64,000 nt of DNA from Candidatus Aminicenantota bacterium (GTDB lineage Bacteria > Acidobacteriota > Aminicenantia > Aminicenantales > Aminicenantaceae), in contig JAFGMO010000044.1 in the NCBI GenBank assembly GCA_016927475.1, forward strand, positions 62,001-126,000, in the 5' to 3' direction. The notes under the pieces are model-generated. The model saw only the letters and a list, made by a program, of their open reading frames with translations. It had not been told where the DNA came from and did not search any database. Positions 9,509-17,762 of the stretch are shown piece by piece (the stretch's first letter is position 1; every line of letters begins with the position of its first letter). Both the position numbers and the translations under genes were made by a program.

Positions 9509-9536
9509 TTGACAGATGGCCGTTCCGTTTTATAAT
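9509..9536 (+). promoter_or_regulatory. Perfect sigma-70 consensus promoter, predicted leaderless start
   Basis: TTGACA (9509-9514), a 16-base spacer and TATAAT (9531-9536) match the consensus exactly. The first start codon of the GHMP kinase gene begins 7 bases after the -10 box, so transcription should begin at or next to the ATG. There is no Shine-Dalgarno sequence. Confidence 0.75.
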
Positions 9537-9538
9537 AG

Positions 9539-9568
9539 AGAGCATGTTTAATCAGAGCATGTTTAATC
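9539..9568 (+). repeat. 15-bp perfect tandem duplication carrying two start codons
   Basis: The unit AGAGCATGTTTAATC occurs twice in direct succession (9539-9553 and 9554-9568). Each copy contains an in-frame ATG, so the GHMP kinase can start at 9544 or 9559, giving a protein with or without five extra residues. Confidence 0.9.
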
Positions 9569-10644
9569 CGGATATTATTGTTTCCGCACCGGGAAGAATC
9601 TGTCTCCTGGGAGAACACCAGGATTACCTTGGTTTGTCTATTATTGCCGCAGCCATAGACCTTAGGATTTTTGTCTGTGCTCAATGCTCGGAGGAGGAAA
9701 ATATCTGGGTGGACCTGCCCGACATCAGTGACCACGAAAAATTCCCCTTGAATCAAGAAATTCCCTATACAAAAAATCGTGATTACCTCAAAAGCGGCCT
9801 TAACATTCTTCACAGAAAAGGCATCCGTTTTCCCTCTGGCTGGAAATGTTTTATCCATGGAGACATTCCCATCAACTCCGGCACGGCAAGCTCATCTGCT
9901 TTAGTCGTCGCCTGGCTGAAATTTCTGCTCGAAGCCGCAGAAAATCCAATTGCCGTAAATCCTGCTGACCTTGCCGAACTGGGCTTTCAGGCTGAAGTGG
10001 CCGAATTTCATGAGCCCGGCGGTAAAATGGATCATTATGCCTCGGCCTTGGGCGGTATTATAACCATCGACTTCGATGAATCGGTTTCGGTCCGGTCCCT
10101 TTCCAATCCTTTAAAAAAATTCGTCCTTGCCGATTCCAAGGAAAGAAAAGACACAACAGGAACTTTGGGACAGATCAAGAGCCGCGTCCACGAGGCTTTG
10201 GCCATGATACAAACAAAAATACCTTTTTTTAATCTGAGAAGCACTCGAACCCCGGACATTGATGCTGAAATAGCCGGGCTCCCCCCGGAACTGGGCAAAA
10301 CGCTTGAAGGAACCCTTCAAACACGCGACTTGACGTCTGAAGGAGTGAGGTTATTCGACTCTCCGGAATTTGACCATCGTCGGTTCGGTGAGCTTCTGAA
10401 CCTGCAGTACCAGGTACAAAGAGAAAAACTAAACGTTTCCACCCCTAAAATGGACAGGATGATTGAAGCCTCTCTGCAAGCAGGCGCCATTGGGGCTAAG
10501 ATTAACGGATCGGGCGAAGGAGGATGCTTGTTCGCCTACACACCGGATAGAGCCGCCGAGGTCGCCGAAGCGTTAAAATACGAGGGAGCCGACACCTATA
10601 TCCTGAATATCGGGGAAGGAGTCCACCGGGAAAACTGGGACTGA
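9544..10644 (+). CDS. GHMP-family sugar kinase (galactokinase-like)
   Basis: This 366-residue kinase has the three GHMP motifs. PGRICLLGEHQDY lies near residue 16, the phosphate-binding loop INSGTASSSA near 115, and the C-terminal AKINGSGEGGCLF near 320. The GEHQDY box is closest to galactokinase-type enzymes (GEHTDY), but the protein lacks the full galactokinase signature, so the sugar could be another hexose or an acid sugar. It is transcribed from its own consensus promoter, with no leader and two duplicated start codons, and is followed 31 bases later by efp. Cytoplasmic. Confidence 0.82.
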   Translation: MFNQSMFNPDIIVSAPGRICLLGEHQDYLGLSIIAAAIDLRIFVCAQCSEEENIWVDLPDISDHEKFPLNQEIPYTKNRDYLKSGLNILHRKGIRFPSGWKCFIHGDIPINSGTASSSALVVAWLKFLLEAAENPIAVNPADLAELGFQAEVAEFHEPGGKMDHYASALGGIITIDFDESVSVRSLSNPLKKFVLADSKERKDTTGTLGQIKSRVHEALAMIQTKIPFFNLRSTRTPDIDAEIAGLPPELGKTLEGTLQTRDLTSEGVRLFDSPEFDHRRFGELLNLQYQVQREKLNVSTPKMDRMIEASLQAGAIGAKINGSGEGGCLFAYTPDRAAEVAEALKYEGADTYILNIGEGVHRENWD

Positions 10645-10675
10645 AATTCAGCCCCGATAGATTAAAGGAGGTCAG

Positions 10676-11239
10676 ATGATCAACGCGACGCAAATCCGCA
10701 AGGGTATGATCATCAAAGTGGAAGACGAGATCTGCCGGGTTCTTGAAGCGATCCACGTCACGCCGGGAAAAGGCCAAGCACTGATGCAAACAAAATTACG
10801 AAAGCTGTCAGATGACAGTTTGATGGATTACCGTTTCCGGTCCAAAGACAGAGTCGAACAGGTCTATACTGAAGAAATAGAAATCGAATACCTGTACCCG
10901 GAAGGTGAAGATTATGTTTTCATGAACCTCGAAAACTATGAGCAGATCAAGCTTTCTTCGGATCTTTTAGGAAGCAGCATTCAATATCTCGTCCCAAATG
11001 TTGTTTTTGTCCTTGAAAAATTCGAGGGAAAACCCGTCGGCGCAAGACCTCCCATTACCATGGAGCTGAAGGTCGTCAAAACAGAACCTTTTCTCAAAGG
11101 AGCGACCCAATCCGCAAGCAGCAAACCGGCCACCCTGGAAACAGGTATCACTCTTAACGTTCCCCAGTTTATCAAAGAAGGCGATATAATCCGGATCGAC
11201 ACAAGGGAAGATAAGTATATCGAACGCGCAAAGTCCTAA
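10676..11239 (+). CDS. efp: Elongation factor P
   Basis: This 187-residue protein has the three-domain EF-P layout. It relieves ribosome stalling at polyproline stretches. The loop that reaches the peptidyl-transferase centre reads TPGKGQA with Lys32 at the tip, so a lysine-type form is expected; no modifying enzyme is visible in the window. The ATG follows AAGGAGGTCAG. The stop overlaps by a few bases the convergent end of the beta-propeller gene. It may be read through from the GHMP kinase promoter. Confidence 0.96.
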   Translation: MINATQIRKGMIIKVEDEICRVLEAIHVTPGKGQALMQTKLRKLSDDSLMDYRFRSKDRVEQVYTEEIEIEYLYPEGEDYVFMNLENYEQIKLSSDLLGSSIQYLVPNVVFVLEKFEGKPVGARPPITMELKVVKTEPFLKGATQSASSKPATLETGITLNVPQFIKEGDIIRIDTREDKYIERAKS

Positions 11240-13395
11240 TAAATACGCCGGAAAACCCCCACATTCCCTTGAGCATCTTCAACCTTGATGGTAATCATAT
11301 CATCCAAATCCGGGCTCTGGTTCATAACAATTTCAACACGTTCACTCTTTGAATCACAAATACCGTCTTCAGGGAAAATCACCTGCCATTCATGCGGACG
11401 GACGAGGAACTGAATTTCTTTAACCGCTGTAAAACGGTCTGTAGCCAGAAAAGTGAATATAATCTTTCCGTCCCTGCGAACAACACCGAAATTATTGATC
11501 TCGGGTATTGAGTTATCAAAAACAAGGATCCGGCTGATCTTTTCTGAAGAAAGCTCGTTTCCACGCGGATTTGAAGGGGAATCGGAAGCTTTTACTTTCA
11601 AAAAGTAGTTCCCGTCATTATACAAGCGTGTATCAAAAGCGAAGATTTTTTCCGTCCAGTTATCCTTTAAAATCCTCCACTTCGAACCATTCTCCTCTTT
11701 GATCTCTACGGAATAGACGAGATGATCCCCGTTAATATCCTCCGCTTCCCATGCCAACGTCTGAAATCCCAACTTCTCGGTTCTTTTTGCGGAAACCAGC
11801 GATTGTGTTTTCTCCGAATTCCGAGCCATCTCGGATGAATCCAGGGCTTGCCCCCAGATAGCTTCCTCCTGGACAGGAGGTTTAATAAAAACGAGATTTG
11901 AAGGAAAAACACTTAAAGCCGTGATCTCGGGCTTTTTATTAGCCTGAAGAAAATAAAGAGATGTTTTTTTCACTAAAGGCGTTTCTCTGCCTGAATCGGC
12001 TTTTAGAAGTATCCGGAATTGGATGAATCTGGCTTTGGGGCTTAAAATTTGCTCACCGCCGGTTTTCTGGTAAGGAGGAGACCAATCGCTCCAAGAGGCT
12101 TCGGGATCGCTGGAATTCCCGGAGCGCGTCTGAAACTGAAGAAGAGTTCCTTCAGGGCTCTCCGTTTCCCACTCTATCCGGCCCCAAGAAGAAATAATGC
12201 TGCAGTCCCAAACGCGGCTGAGATATTCACCGCTCATCCGGCCCTCGGGGTTTATGAGGATCAAACGAGCGGGATTGTTGACGATAACATAAATCCGGTC
12301 TCTGAAAGGATATAAGCCGTAGACCTGTTCGGAATCTTTCTCCATCAATAAAGAAACTTTGTGCTCCATATCCATGGAATAAACCCGTCCCTTTTTTCCG
12401 GTTCCAAAGACAATCTTTTTTTCGGGCCCCCTCCAGAAGAGGGAATAAATCATCTCATCAGGTGAGAACCACAACCTTTCCGCCAGGCCGTCGGGACCAA
12501 TCTTATAAAGGGCGCCAGGACGCCCCTGGTTGTTTTCCAAGGATTCAAGCAAGGCCTCGGCAGCGGAAGACGCGGCAGAAACGGATACCGATACCCTGGT
12601 CTGTGACGGGTCGGAACTTTCGGTTTTCTCCTTTTTTTCGACCACCTTTCCCGAAGCGGCCGCATATATGTTTCCCCATCCGTCAAGAACGATACTTTTC
12701 ACTTCCTCGAAGGGTGTTTCATAAAGGACGGAAGACGTGTACTCAGGACTGATCGCGTATATCCGCCCTTTTCCTCCGGTTCCTGCCAATAGGGTTCCAT
12801 TGCGTCCCCGGACAAGACAAAGGACATGGTTTTCCTTAGAGTCGAGGATGCGCCTCCCTTCTCCATTGTCGTTTATCTCGTATATCCCACCGCTTTCTCC
12901 CACAGCAGCCAGAAGAACACCTTTAGACGAGTAGAACAGGTCCCATATGTATTTTTCGCGGGGATTAAAAAAAACATCCCCTTTGCCTTTTTCCGTGATC
13001 TTGTAGATTTTCCCATTGGGAGAAGTTCCGGCATAAAGATGTCCCTTCACATCCCTGACCAGACAAGTGACGTCCATTTCCGGAACCTGGAAATACAGCT
13101 CCGGTTCTCCTTCTTTTCCTATCCTGTAGATTTTTCCCCCGTGGCCTGTTCCAAGAAAAATATCACCATTCGGATCGACTATGAGTGACAGATAAAATTC
13201 TTCAGAGGGCCCGTTTACTTCTTCTTCCCGGGGAGCCAGGGAAAGGACACCGTCATATGAAACGGAAACTCCATTACACTTTCCCTCAATGTACTGACCG
13301 AAATTGTTGAGTTCCCATTTCTGGGGTTTGACGGCCAGACTGTTACCAACAAAAAGAACAAGAATACCAAGACTTGCTGCTGTGATCTTTTTCAT
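11236..13395 (-). CDS. Secreted beta-propeller protein of unknown function
   Basis: This 719-residue protein has a signal peptide (MKKITAAS start, cleavage near Ala-Val-Lys) and many repeats of the form GxIYxI...G...LLAGTG, typical of a propeller of 6-8 blades in the first 400 residues. A Ser-rich linker, fibronectin/Ig-like stretches and a final domain ending NVGVFRRIY follow. The ATG at 13395 is preferred over one at 13455 because it starts a clean signal peptide and lies 13 bases after the end of the S55-like gene. The two genes form an operon, so the propeller may bind or present a substrate for the S55-like partner. Enzymatic residues are not recognised. Confidence 0.8.
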   Translation of the reverse strand: MKKITAASLGILVLFVGNSLAVKPQKWELNNFGQYIEGKCNGVSVSYDGVLSLAPREEEVNGPSEEFYLSLIVDPNGDIFLGTGHGGKIYRIGKEGEPELYFQVPEMDVTCLVRDVKGHLYAGTSPNGKIYKITEKGKGDVFFNPREKYIWDLFYSSKGVLLAAVGESGGIYEINDNGEGRRILDSKENHVLCLVRGRNGTLLAGTGGKGRIYAISPEYTSSVLYETPFEEVKSIVLDGWGNIYAAASGKVVEKKEKTESSDPSQTRVSVSVSAASSAAEALLESLENNQGRPGALYKIGPDGLAERLWFSPDEMIYSLFWRGPEKKIVFGTGKKGRVYSMDMEHKVSLLMEKDSEQVYGLYPFRDRIYVIVNNPARLILINPEGRMSGEYLSRVWDCSIISSWGRIEWETESPEGTLLQFQTRSGNSSDPEASWSDWSPPYQKTGGEQILSPKARFIQFRILLKADSGRETPLVKKTSLYFLQANKKPEITALSVFPSNLVFIKPPVQEEAIWGQALDSSEMARNSEKTQSLVSAKRTEKLGFQTLAWEAEDINGDHLVYSVEIKEENGSKWRILKDNWTEKIFAFDTRLYNDGNYFLKVKASDSPSNPRGNELSSEKISRILVFDNSIPEINNFGVVRRDGKIIFTFLATDRFTAVKEIQFLVRPHEWQVIFPEDGICDSKSERVEIVMNQSPDLDDMITIKVEDAQGNVGVFRRIY

Positions 13396-13408
13396 GCTGA
13401 AAACCTTT

Positions 13409-15223
13409 CTATTCCTTGATTTTAACGGGTACGATAACAGATCCCTGAAATACATAGGGCAGGGGTTTCTGATATTCGCTCAGAGTTGACCGGTTAAGCT
13501 CTCTCGGAGCCGAAGCGGCCCGGGAGGATGAAAACATCGACTTCATCGTAGGCGGAAGATTGGGCAATTCTTCTCCTTTGAGAAAAAGGCCCGGTTTGGA
13601 AGCCAGGATCTTGATGTATATGCGATTATTTTTCCTCAAATTACCCAGGATTCGAAGGAGCTGATTCAAACTTCGCGGCATGAATCCGGATGTCTGGTAA
13701 TGACTCATTTCAATTTGCTGCATCGAGGCGGCATCGGCGACAATGACATAAAACTGAGATCCACCGGGAAGATTGGGAATCAACAGTCCTCCATCTTCAA
13801 CCAAACTTTCCCCGCGGAATGTCCGGTAAAATATTTTCATTCTCATATATTCCCCTGGGGAAACCTCGTATTTCTCCAGCCAAATTTTCTCCAGATAGGC
13901 GAAACGGGCTTCTTCCAATGCTTTTATGTTGAGGTCGATACGATAAATATTTAAATCCTCAAACTCATTATTAACCAAATAATAGACAACGGCTCCGACA
14001 AGATTGGAAAGGCCCAGAAGAGAGGAATCATAATTTCCCGAGAAAAAGTCCTCAAGATGAATGCTGCTGCCGTTTTCAAGATAAATTTCCCCATTCAATT
14101 CGACGGTTAAGTCACCAAAAGAACGCTGTTCGGAGGGGAGCAGGCTCTGCAGGGACATGCTGATATAAACGGGACTGAGAAGCTTGTCATCAACAACTTT
14201 GAATTCGAACTCCTGACGCTTGTCACCTTCCCCGTAAAGATTTACATTGATGGGGATCATATGCGGTTTTTTAGCCAGTTCTCCGTAGACACCGGAGGAC
14301 CTATCCTGAACAATCCGGCCCACCACATTGTCCGTCACCGCCATTTTAAATGAAGTTGAAAGACTGGGAACGACGGTGATGATTTCCGCCCGGGTCATAG
14401 CATAATCAACGGATCCCAGATTGAAAAGAGGATGACCGAAAGCCAGAATGTTATTTCCATCAACATAGGTAACTGTTCCCACGGCACCCACATTCAAATC
14501 ACCCGTTACAAGCTGGGCTCCAATGGGATCACCGGGTGAAATTCTAAACTGGGGAACGGTCAGTTCTCCTTTTGAAGCTTTCTCCTGAAACCGGCTCACC
14601 GTACCCGAGCTTATGGGATTGAATCCCATTTTTTTAAAGAAAGCTCTTGTTTTATCAAGGGCTGCCGCTGAATATCCGGAAAAGACCATGGGCACGCTTA
14701 AAGGCGTGATGGTTCGTTCATGGGAATAAAAAATGGCTTTTCCCCGGAAATAATCCTGGTTGAGCTCCAACATTTCTTCCAGGCTCAAGTCTTTTCTGAC
14801 GGCCAGCCGGGGAGAAAATTCTGATTTAGGGCTTTCTTTTTCCCGGATGGACAGCATCTCCTCTATCGGCGTAATGCCAGCTATGGGTTCCTTGGCAAAA
14901 GGAAAACTGTAGGCAATGGCACCGGCCAATTTCCCATCGATATAAACGGGACTGCCGCTCATTCCTTCCTGAACCCCTGCTTTCTCAAAAAGAGGCCCTT
15001 CCAGCCGGGCCAGGACAACACTCCTTTTTGGCTCCACGTTGCGCAGGACACCCAGGATTTCCAGGTTGAACTCCTCAATCTCGGTTCCCTTAAAAACACT
15101 TCGGCTTCGTCCCTTCATACCGGGTTTCAACTCATCAAGACGGATGATGGAAACATCCGCTGCCAGCAGACACGCTCCAATCAAAAACACGAAAGGAAGT
15201 ATCAGGATAACTTTTTTTCTCAT
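13409..15223 (-). CDS. SpoIVB/S55-like secreted protein with reversed Ser-His order
   Basis: This 604-residue protein begins with a signal or lipoprotein-like peptide (FVFLIGAC). It carries the S55 hallmark GMSGSP at residues 87-92 followed by VYIDGKLAGAIAY, and a GHPL motif with His264. In Bacillus SpoIVB the catalytic His lies before the GMSGSP serine; here it follows by about 170 residues. The N-terminal stretch ELKPGMKGRSRSVF recurs in homologues from acidobacterial-type genomes, as I recall them. The C-terminal 250 residues resemble a beta-sandwich and end in VIVPVKIKE. It probably acts in the periplasm. Protease activity is unproven. It is the first gene of the two-gene operon with the propeller protein. 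Confidence 0.78.
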   Translation of the reverse strand: MRKKVILILPFVFLIGACLLAADVSIIRLDELKPGMKGRSRSVFKGTEIEEFNLEILGVLRNVEPKRSVVLARLEGPLFEKAGVQEGMSGSPVYIDGKLAGAIAYSFPFAKEPIAGITPIEEMLSIREKESPKSEFSPRLAVRKDLSLEEMLELNQDYFRGKAIFYSHERTITPLSVPMVFSGYSAAALDKTRAFFKKMGFNPISSGTVSRFQEKASKGELTVPQFRISPGDPIGAQLVTGDLNVGAVGTVTYVDGNNILAFGHPLFNLGSVDYAMTRAEIITVVPSLSTSFKMAVTDNVVGRIVQDRSSGVYGELAKKPHMIPINVNLYGEGDKRQEFEFKVVDDKLLSPVYISMSLQSLLPSEQRSFGDLTVELNGEIYLENGSSIHLEDFFSGNYDSSLLGLSNLVGAVVYYLVNNEFEDLNIYRIDLNIKALEEARFAYLEKIWLEKYEVSPGEYMRMKIFYRTFRGESLVEDGGLLIPNLPGGSQFYVIVADAASMQQIEMSHYQTSGFMPRSLNQLLRILGNLRKNNRIYIKILASKPGLFLKGEELPNLPPTMKSMFSSSRAASAPRELNRSTLSEYQKPLPYVFQGSVIVPVKIKE

Positions 15224-15312
15224 CTGATTATTATCTCATTTCACTTTGATTTTAAAATTCCGACATATTTCCTGCCGTTTCTTTCCTAAAAGGGTGACTG
15301 ACTCCGCTTTTG

Positions 15313-16494
15313 TTATATAAGCCCCAATTTTTTACCGCAACTCTCAAAAGTAGCCAAAACCCTATCCAATTCTTCATCAGACTGCGTAGCCGAATAACTG
15401 GTCCTGATCAGGGATTCACCTTTAGGAACGGCCGGATAGATGACCGGATTTGTGAAAATACCTGCCTCCCGCAACATTTTCCACATCATAAAAGCCCGTT
15501 CATCTTCGTGGATCATAACCGGAATGATGGGAGATTCGGTCGGACCCGTATCAAATCCCATATTGATAAAACCTGTTTTCATCTTCGTGGATATTGCCCA
15601 TAACCTTTCCCGCCGTTCCGGTTCGTTCTCTATAATATCCAGGGTTGCCAGGACCGTGGCAACGGATGCAGGGGTAATGCTGGCGCTGAAAATTTCCGCC
15701 CGGGCATGATGTTTAATATAGGAAACCACCTTTTTCTCCCCGACGACAAATCCTCCTAATGAGGCGAAGGATTTGCTGAACGTTCCCATGATCAGGTCGA
15801 TGTCGTCCTCAACTCCATAATGTTCGGCCGTACCCCTGCCGTTTTTCCCCATAACACCGATACCGTGAGCGTCGTCGACAAAAACTTTTGCGCCGTACTT
15901 TTTTGCGAGTTCCACCACACCCGGCAGGTTCGACAGATCTCCCTCCATGCTGAAGACGCCGTCAACAACCACCAGCTTCCCCGCATTATTATCTATCGAA
16001 GCCAGTACCCTTTCCAGGTCTTGCATATCATTATGGTTGAATTTATAAACGGTTCCATAGCTCAAACGACAGGCGTCAATAATACTGGCATGAACCATCT
16101 TGTCTGAGATAATGGCATCATCAGGCCCAACGACCGTTGAAATGATACCCTGGTTTGTCTGGAATCCCGTACTGAAGGTTAAGGCCGCTTCTTTTTTCAT
16201 AAAGCGGGCCAGCTTTTCTTCCAGTTCCACATGGATATCAAGCGTCCCGTTGAGAAAACGTGATCCACAGGTAGATACTCCGTACTTTTCAACTGCCTTC
16301 TTGGCCGCATCTATCACTTTCGGGTGGTCAAGAAGTCCCAGATAGTTGTTCGATCCGACCATAATCATGTCCTTACCATTGACAAAAGCCTTTGTCCCTT
16401 GTACCCGCTCGATGGGTGTAAAATAAGGATAAAAACCCAGCTGCTGAGCTTCTTCAGCGCGCGTAAAACGACGGCATTTATCAAAAAGATCCAC
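15313..16494 (-). CDS. Serine palmitoyltransferase-like alpha-oxoamine synthase
   Basis: This 393-residue PLP enzyme condenses an amino acid with an acyl-CoA or acyl-ACP. The PLP lysine is Lys241 in TFSKSFASLGG, the PLP-binding Asp/His are in DDAHGIG (207-213), and the cofactor-stacking His is His135. The N-terminus (FTRAEEAQQLGFYPYF) and GSRFLNGTLDIH resemble bacterial serine palmitoyltransferases more than biotin or threonine pathway enzymes; no bio or tdh gene is nearby. The GTG start at 16494 has AAAGGAG upstream. The divergent neighbour is an SDR of the type found with bacterial ceramide genes. 2-amino-3-ketobutyrate CoA ligase remains possible. Confidence 0.78.
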   Translation of the reverse strand: MDLFDKCRRFTRAEEAQQLGFYPYFTPIERVQGTKAFVNGKDMIMVGSNNYLGLLDHPKVIDAAKKAVEKYGVSTCGSRFLNGTLDIHVELEEKLARFMKKEAALTFSTGFQTNQGIISTVVGPDDAIISDKMVHASIIDACRLSYGTVYKFNHNDMQDLERVLASIDNNAGKLVVVDGVFSMEGDLSNLPGVVELAKKYGAKVFVDDAHGIGVMGKNGRGTAEHYGVEDDIDLIMGTFSKSFASLGGFVVGEKKVVSYIKHHARAEIFSASITPASVATVLATLDIIENEPERRERLWAISTKMKTGFINMGFDTGPTESPIIPVMIHEDERAFMMWKMLREAGIFTNPVIYPAVPKGESLIRTSYSATQSDEELDRVLATFESCGKKLGLI

Positions 16495-16574
16495 GGCCTT
16501 CTCCTTTCAAAAACGATAACTCCCATAAATCCGTTTCATTCTACAAAAGAACTCTATCAAAGCACAACCGGGAA

Positions 16575-16603
16575 TTGACCTGCCGTACCTGTTGTCATAA
16601 AAT
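16575..16603 (+). promoter_or_regulatory. Strong promoter adjoining a start codon (predicted leaderless)
   Basis: TTGACC (16575-16580), a 17-base spacer and TAAAAT (16598-16603) precede the ATG at 16611 by 7 bases. No Shine-Dalgarno is present. The site lies between the SDR gene and the divergent PLP enzyme. Confidence 0.7.
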
Positions 16604-16610
16604 CTTACCG

Positions 16611-17582
16611 ATGAAAGTTTTTATAACCGGCGGGACGGGATTTGTCGGAAGCCACCTTGCTGAATACCTGAAAGACAAGGGATTTGAGGTATATGCGCTT
16701 GTTCGGGATCCAAACAACCTCAAATGGTTAGATGGACTAGACATTCACTTCCTTAAAGGCGACCTTTTTAACGTCCCGAAACTTCCCTCCGATATTCAAT
16801 TCATTATTCATTCAGCGGGAATGACAAAATCCTGCAATTTAGCAGGTTATTATACAGTAAATCAACAAGGTACGGCAAGTTTTTTTCAGGCTGCGGTTGA
16901 CCAGGGATTAACACTAAAGAGAGTAATCCACCTGAGCAGCATCGCTGCCTCCGGCCCTTCAAAAGAAGGTATACCGGTCAAGGAAGACCACCCTCCGAAT
17001 CCCGTCACCGTGTATGGAATATCCAAGCTGTTGGGAGAAAGGGAAGCTCATAAATTTAAGGATAGGTTCCCTTTGGTTATTCTTAGAGTCAGCGCCGTTT
17101 TCGGCCCCCGCGATACGGATTTTTTTCACTATTTCAAATTGATAAAAAAGGGAATCCTGCCTTCATGCGGCTCAGGCCCCAGACTTCTCAGCATGTGCTA
17201 TATCAAAGACCTTGTCCGGGCTATCCACCTTTGCATGGAAAAAAAACTGGATTCGGGAGAAACGCTGAACATCGCCGATAAAAAGCCCTATGATTGGGAT
17301 GAATTAGGAAGAACGGCGGGAACGATAATGGAAAAAAAACTGAGGAAAATAAACATCCCTCTCTCCCTGTACTATCCGGCTGCCCTTTTTTGTGATTTGA
17401 AAAGCAAGCTGACCGGGAAGGCCAGCATCATTAGTCTCGATAAATACAAGGACATGAAACAAGCAAGCTTCGTGGTGGATACGGAAAAATCAAAGCGACT
17501 GCTGGAATTTGAGGCCCGTTACACTCTGGAAGAGGGCATAAAAGAAACTTTGGAGTGGTATTTTAAACAAGGCTGGCTATAG
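16611..17582 (+). CDS. Extended SDR (NAD-dependent epimerase/dehydratase or ceramide-reductase type)
   Basis: This 323-residue Rossmann enzyme has the nucleotide motif TGGTGFVG at residues 7-14, the active-site VYGISK (Tyr/Lys), the HSAG strand and the LSMCYIKDLVRAI segment common in the 3-beta-HSD/epimerase branch. The ATG at 16611 is chosen because the open frame upstream (from a TTG at 16575) runs through the promoter. It is divergent from a serine palmitoyltransferase-like gene with 116 bases between. In Caulobacter-type ceramide loci an SDR of this general class reduces the oxidised ceramide. That role here is inference; a sugar-nucleotide epimerase is the main alternative. Confidence 0.8.
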   Translation: MKVFITGGTGFVGSHLAEYLKDKGFEVYALVRDPNNLKWLDGLDIHFLKGDLFNVPKLPSDIQFIIHSAGMTKSCNLAGYYTVNQQGTASFFQAAVDQGLTLKRVIHLSSIAASGPSKEGIPVKEDHPPNPVTVYGISKLLGEREAHKFKDRFPLVILRVSAVFGPRDTDFFHYFKLIKKGILPSCGSGPRLLSMCYIKDLVRAIHLCMEKKLDSGETLNIADKKPYDWDELGRTAGTIMEKKLRKINIPLSLYYPAALFCDLKSKLTGKASIISLDKYKDMKQASFVVDTEKSKRLLEFEARYTLEEGIKETLEWYFKQGWL

Positions 17583-17585
17583 CCC

Positions 17586-17754
17586 GCTTCGTTGCGATGA
17601 ACTCGCTGCGAGGAACAAGGCAACGCGGCAATCTCAAGGATTAATGATACGCATCATGGGATTGCCACAGGTCCTTTGGACCTTCGCATGACATCCAGCT
17701 TCACTCATCAACACCTCGCCCCGACCCACCACTACGGCAACCTCGACTCGTGAT
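17586..17754. repeat. Palindromic intergenic element (family B) split by a second repeat
   Basis: The left end (GCTTCGTTGCGATGAACTCG) and right part (CAGCTTCACTCATCAAC near 17696 and GGCAACCTCGACTCGTGAT near 17736) match the element at 54834-54935. Between them lies an unrelated palindrome (17609-17694). It fills the gap between two convergent genes. Confidence 0.7.
17609..17694. repeat. REP-like palindrome (GCAATC type) inside the family-B element
   Basis: The arms TGCGAGGAACAAGG and the reverse complement of CCTTTGGACCTTCGCA are imperfectly complementary. Nested perfect stems GGCAATC/GATTGCC, ATGAT/ATCAT and AGGTCC/GGACCT are visible. Sequences of this type are common dispersed intergenic repeats in many bacteria. 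Confidence 0.65.
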
Positions 17755-17762
17755 AAAATAAC

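Noticed and set aside
15313-16494. Biotin synthesis gene bioF
   Set aside because: No bio gene is near, and N-terminal and SRFLNGTLDIH-type segments resemble serine palmitoyltransferases more closely.
16575-16610. N-terminal extension of the SDR protein (TTG start)
   Set aside because: These bases contain the -35 and -10 boxes; the Rossmann motif starts cleanly at ATG 16611.
17586-17754. CRISPR array or rho-independent terminator
   Set aside because: Repeats are palindromic and not regularly spaced; stems are not followed by a T-run.
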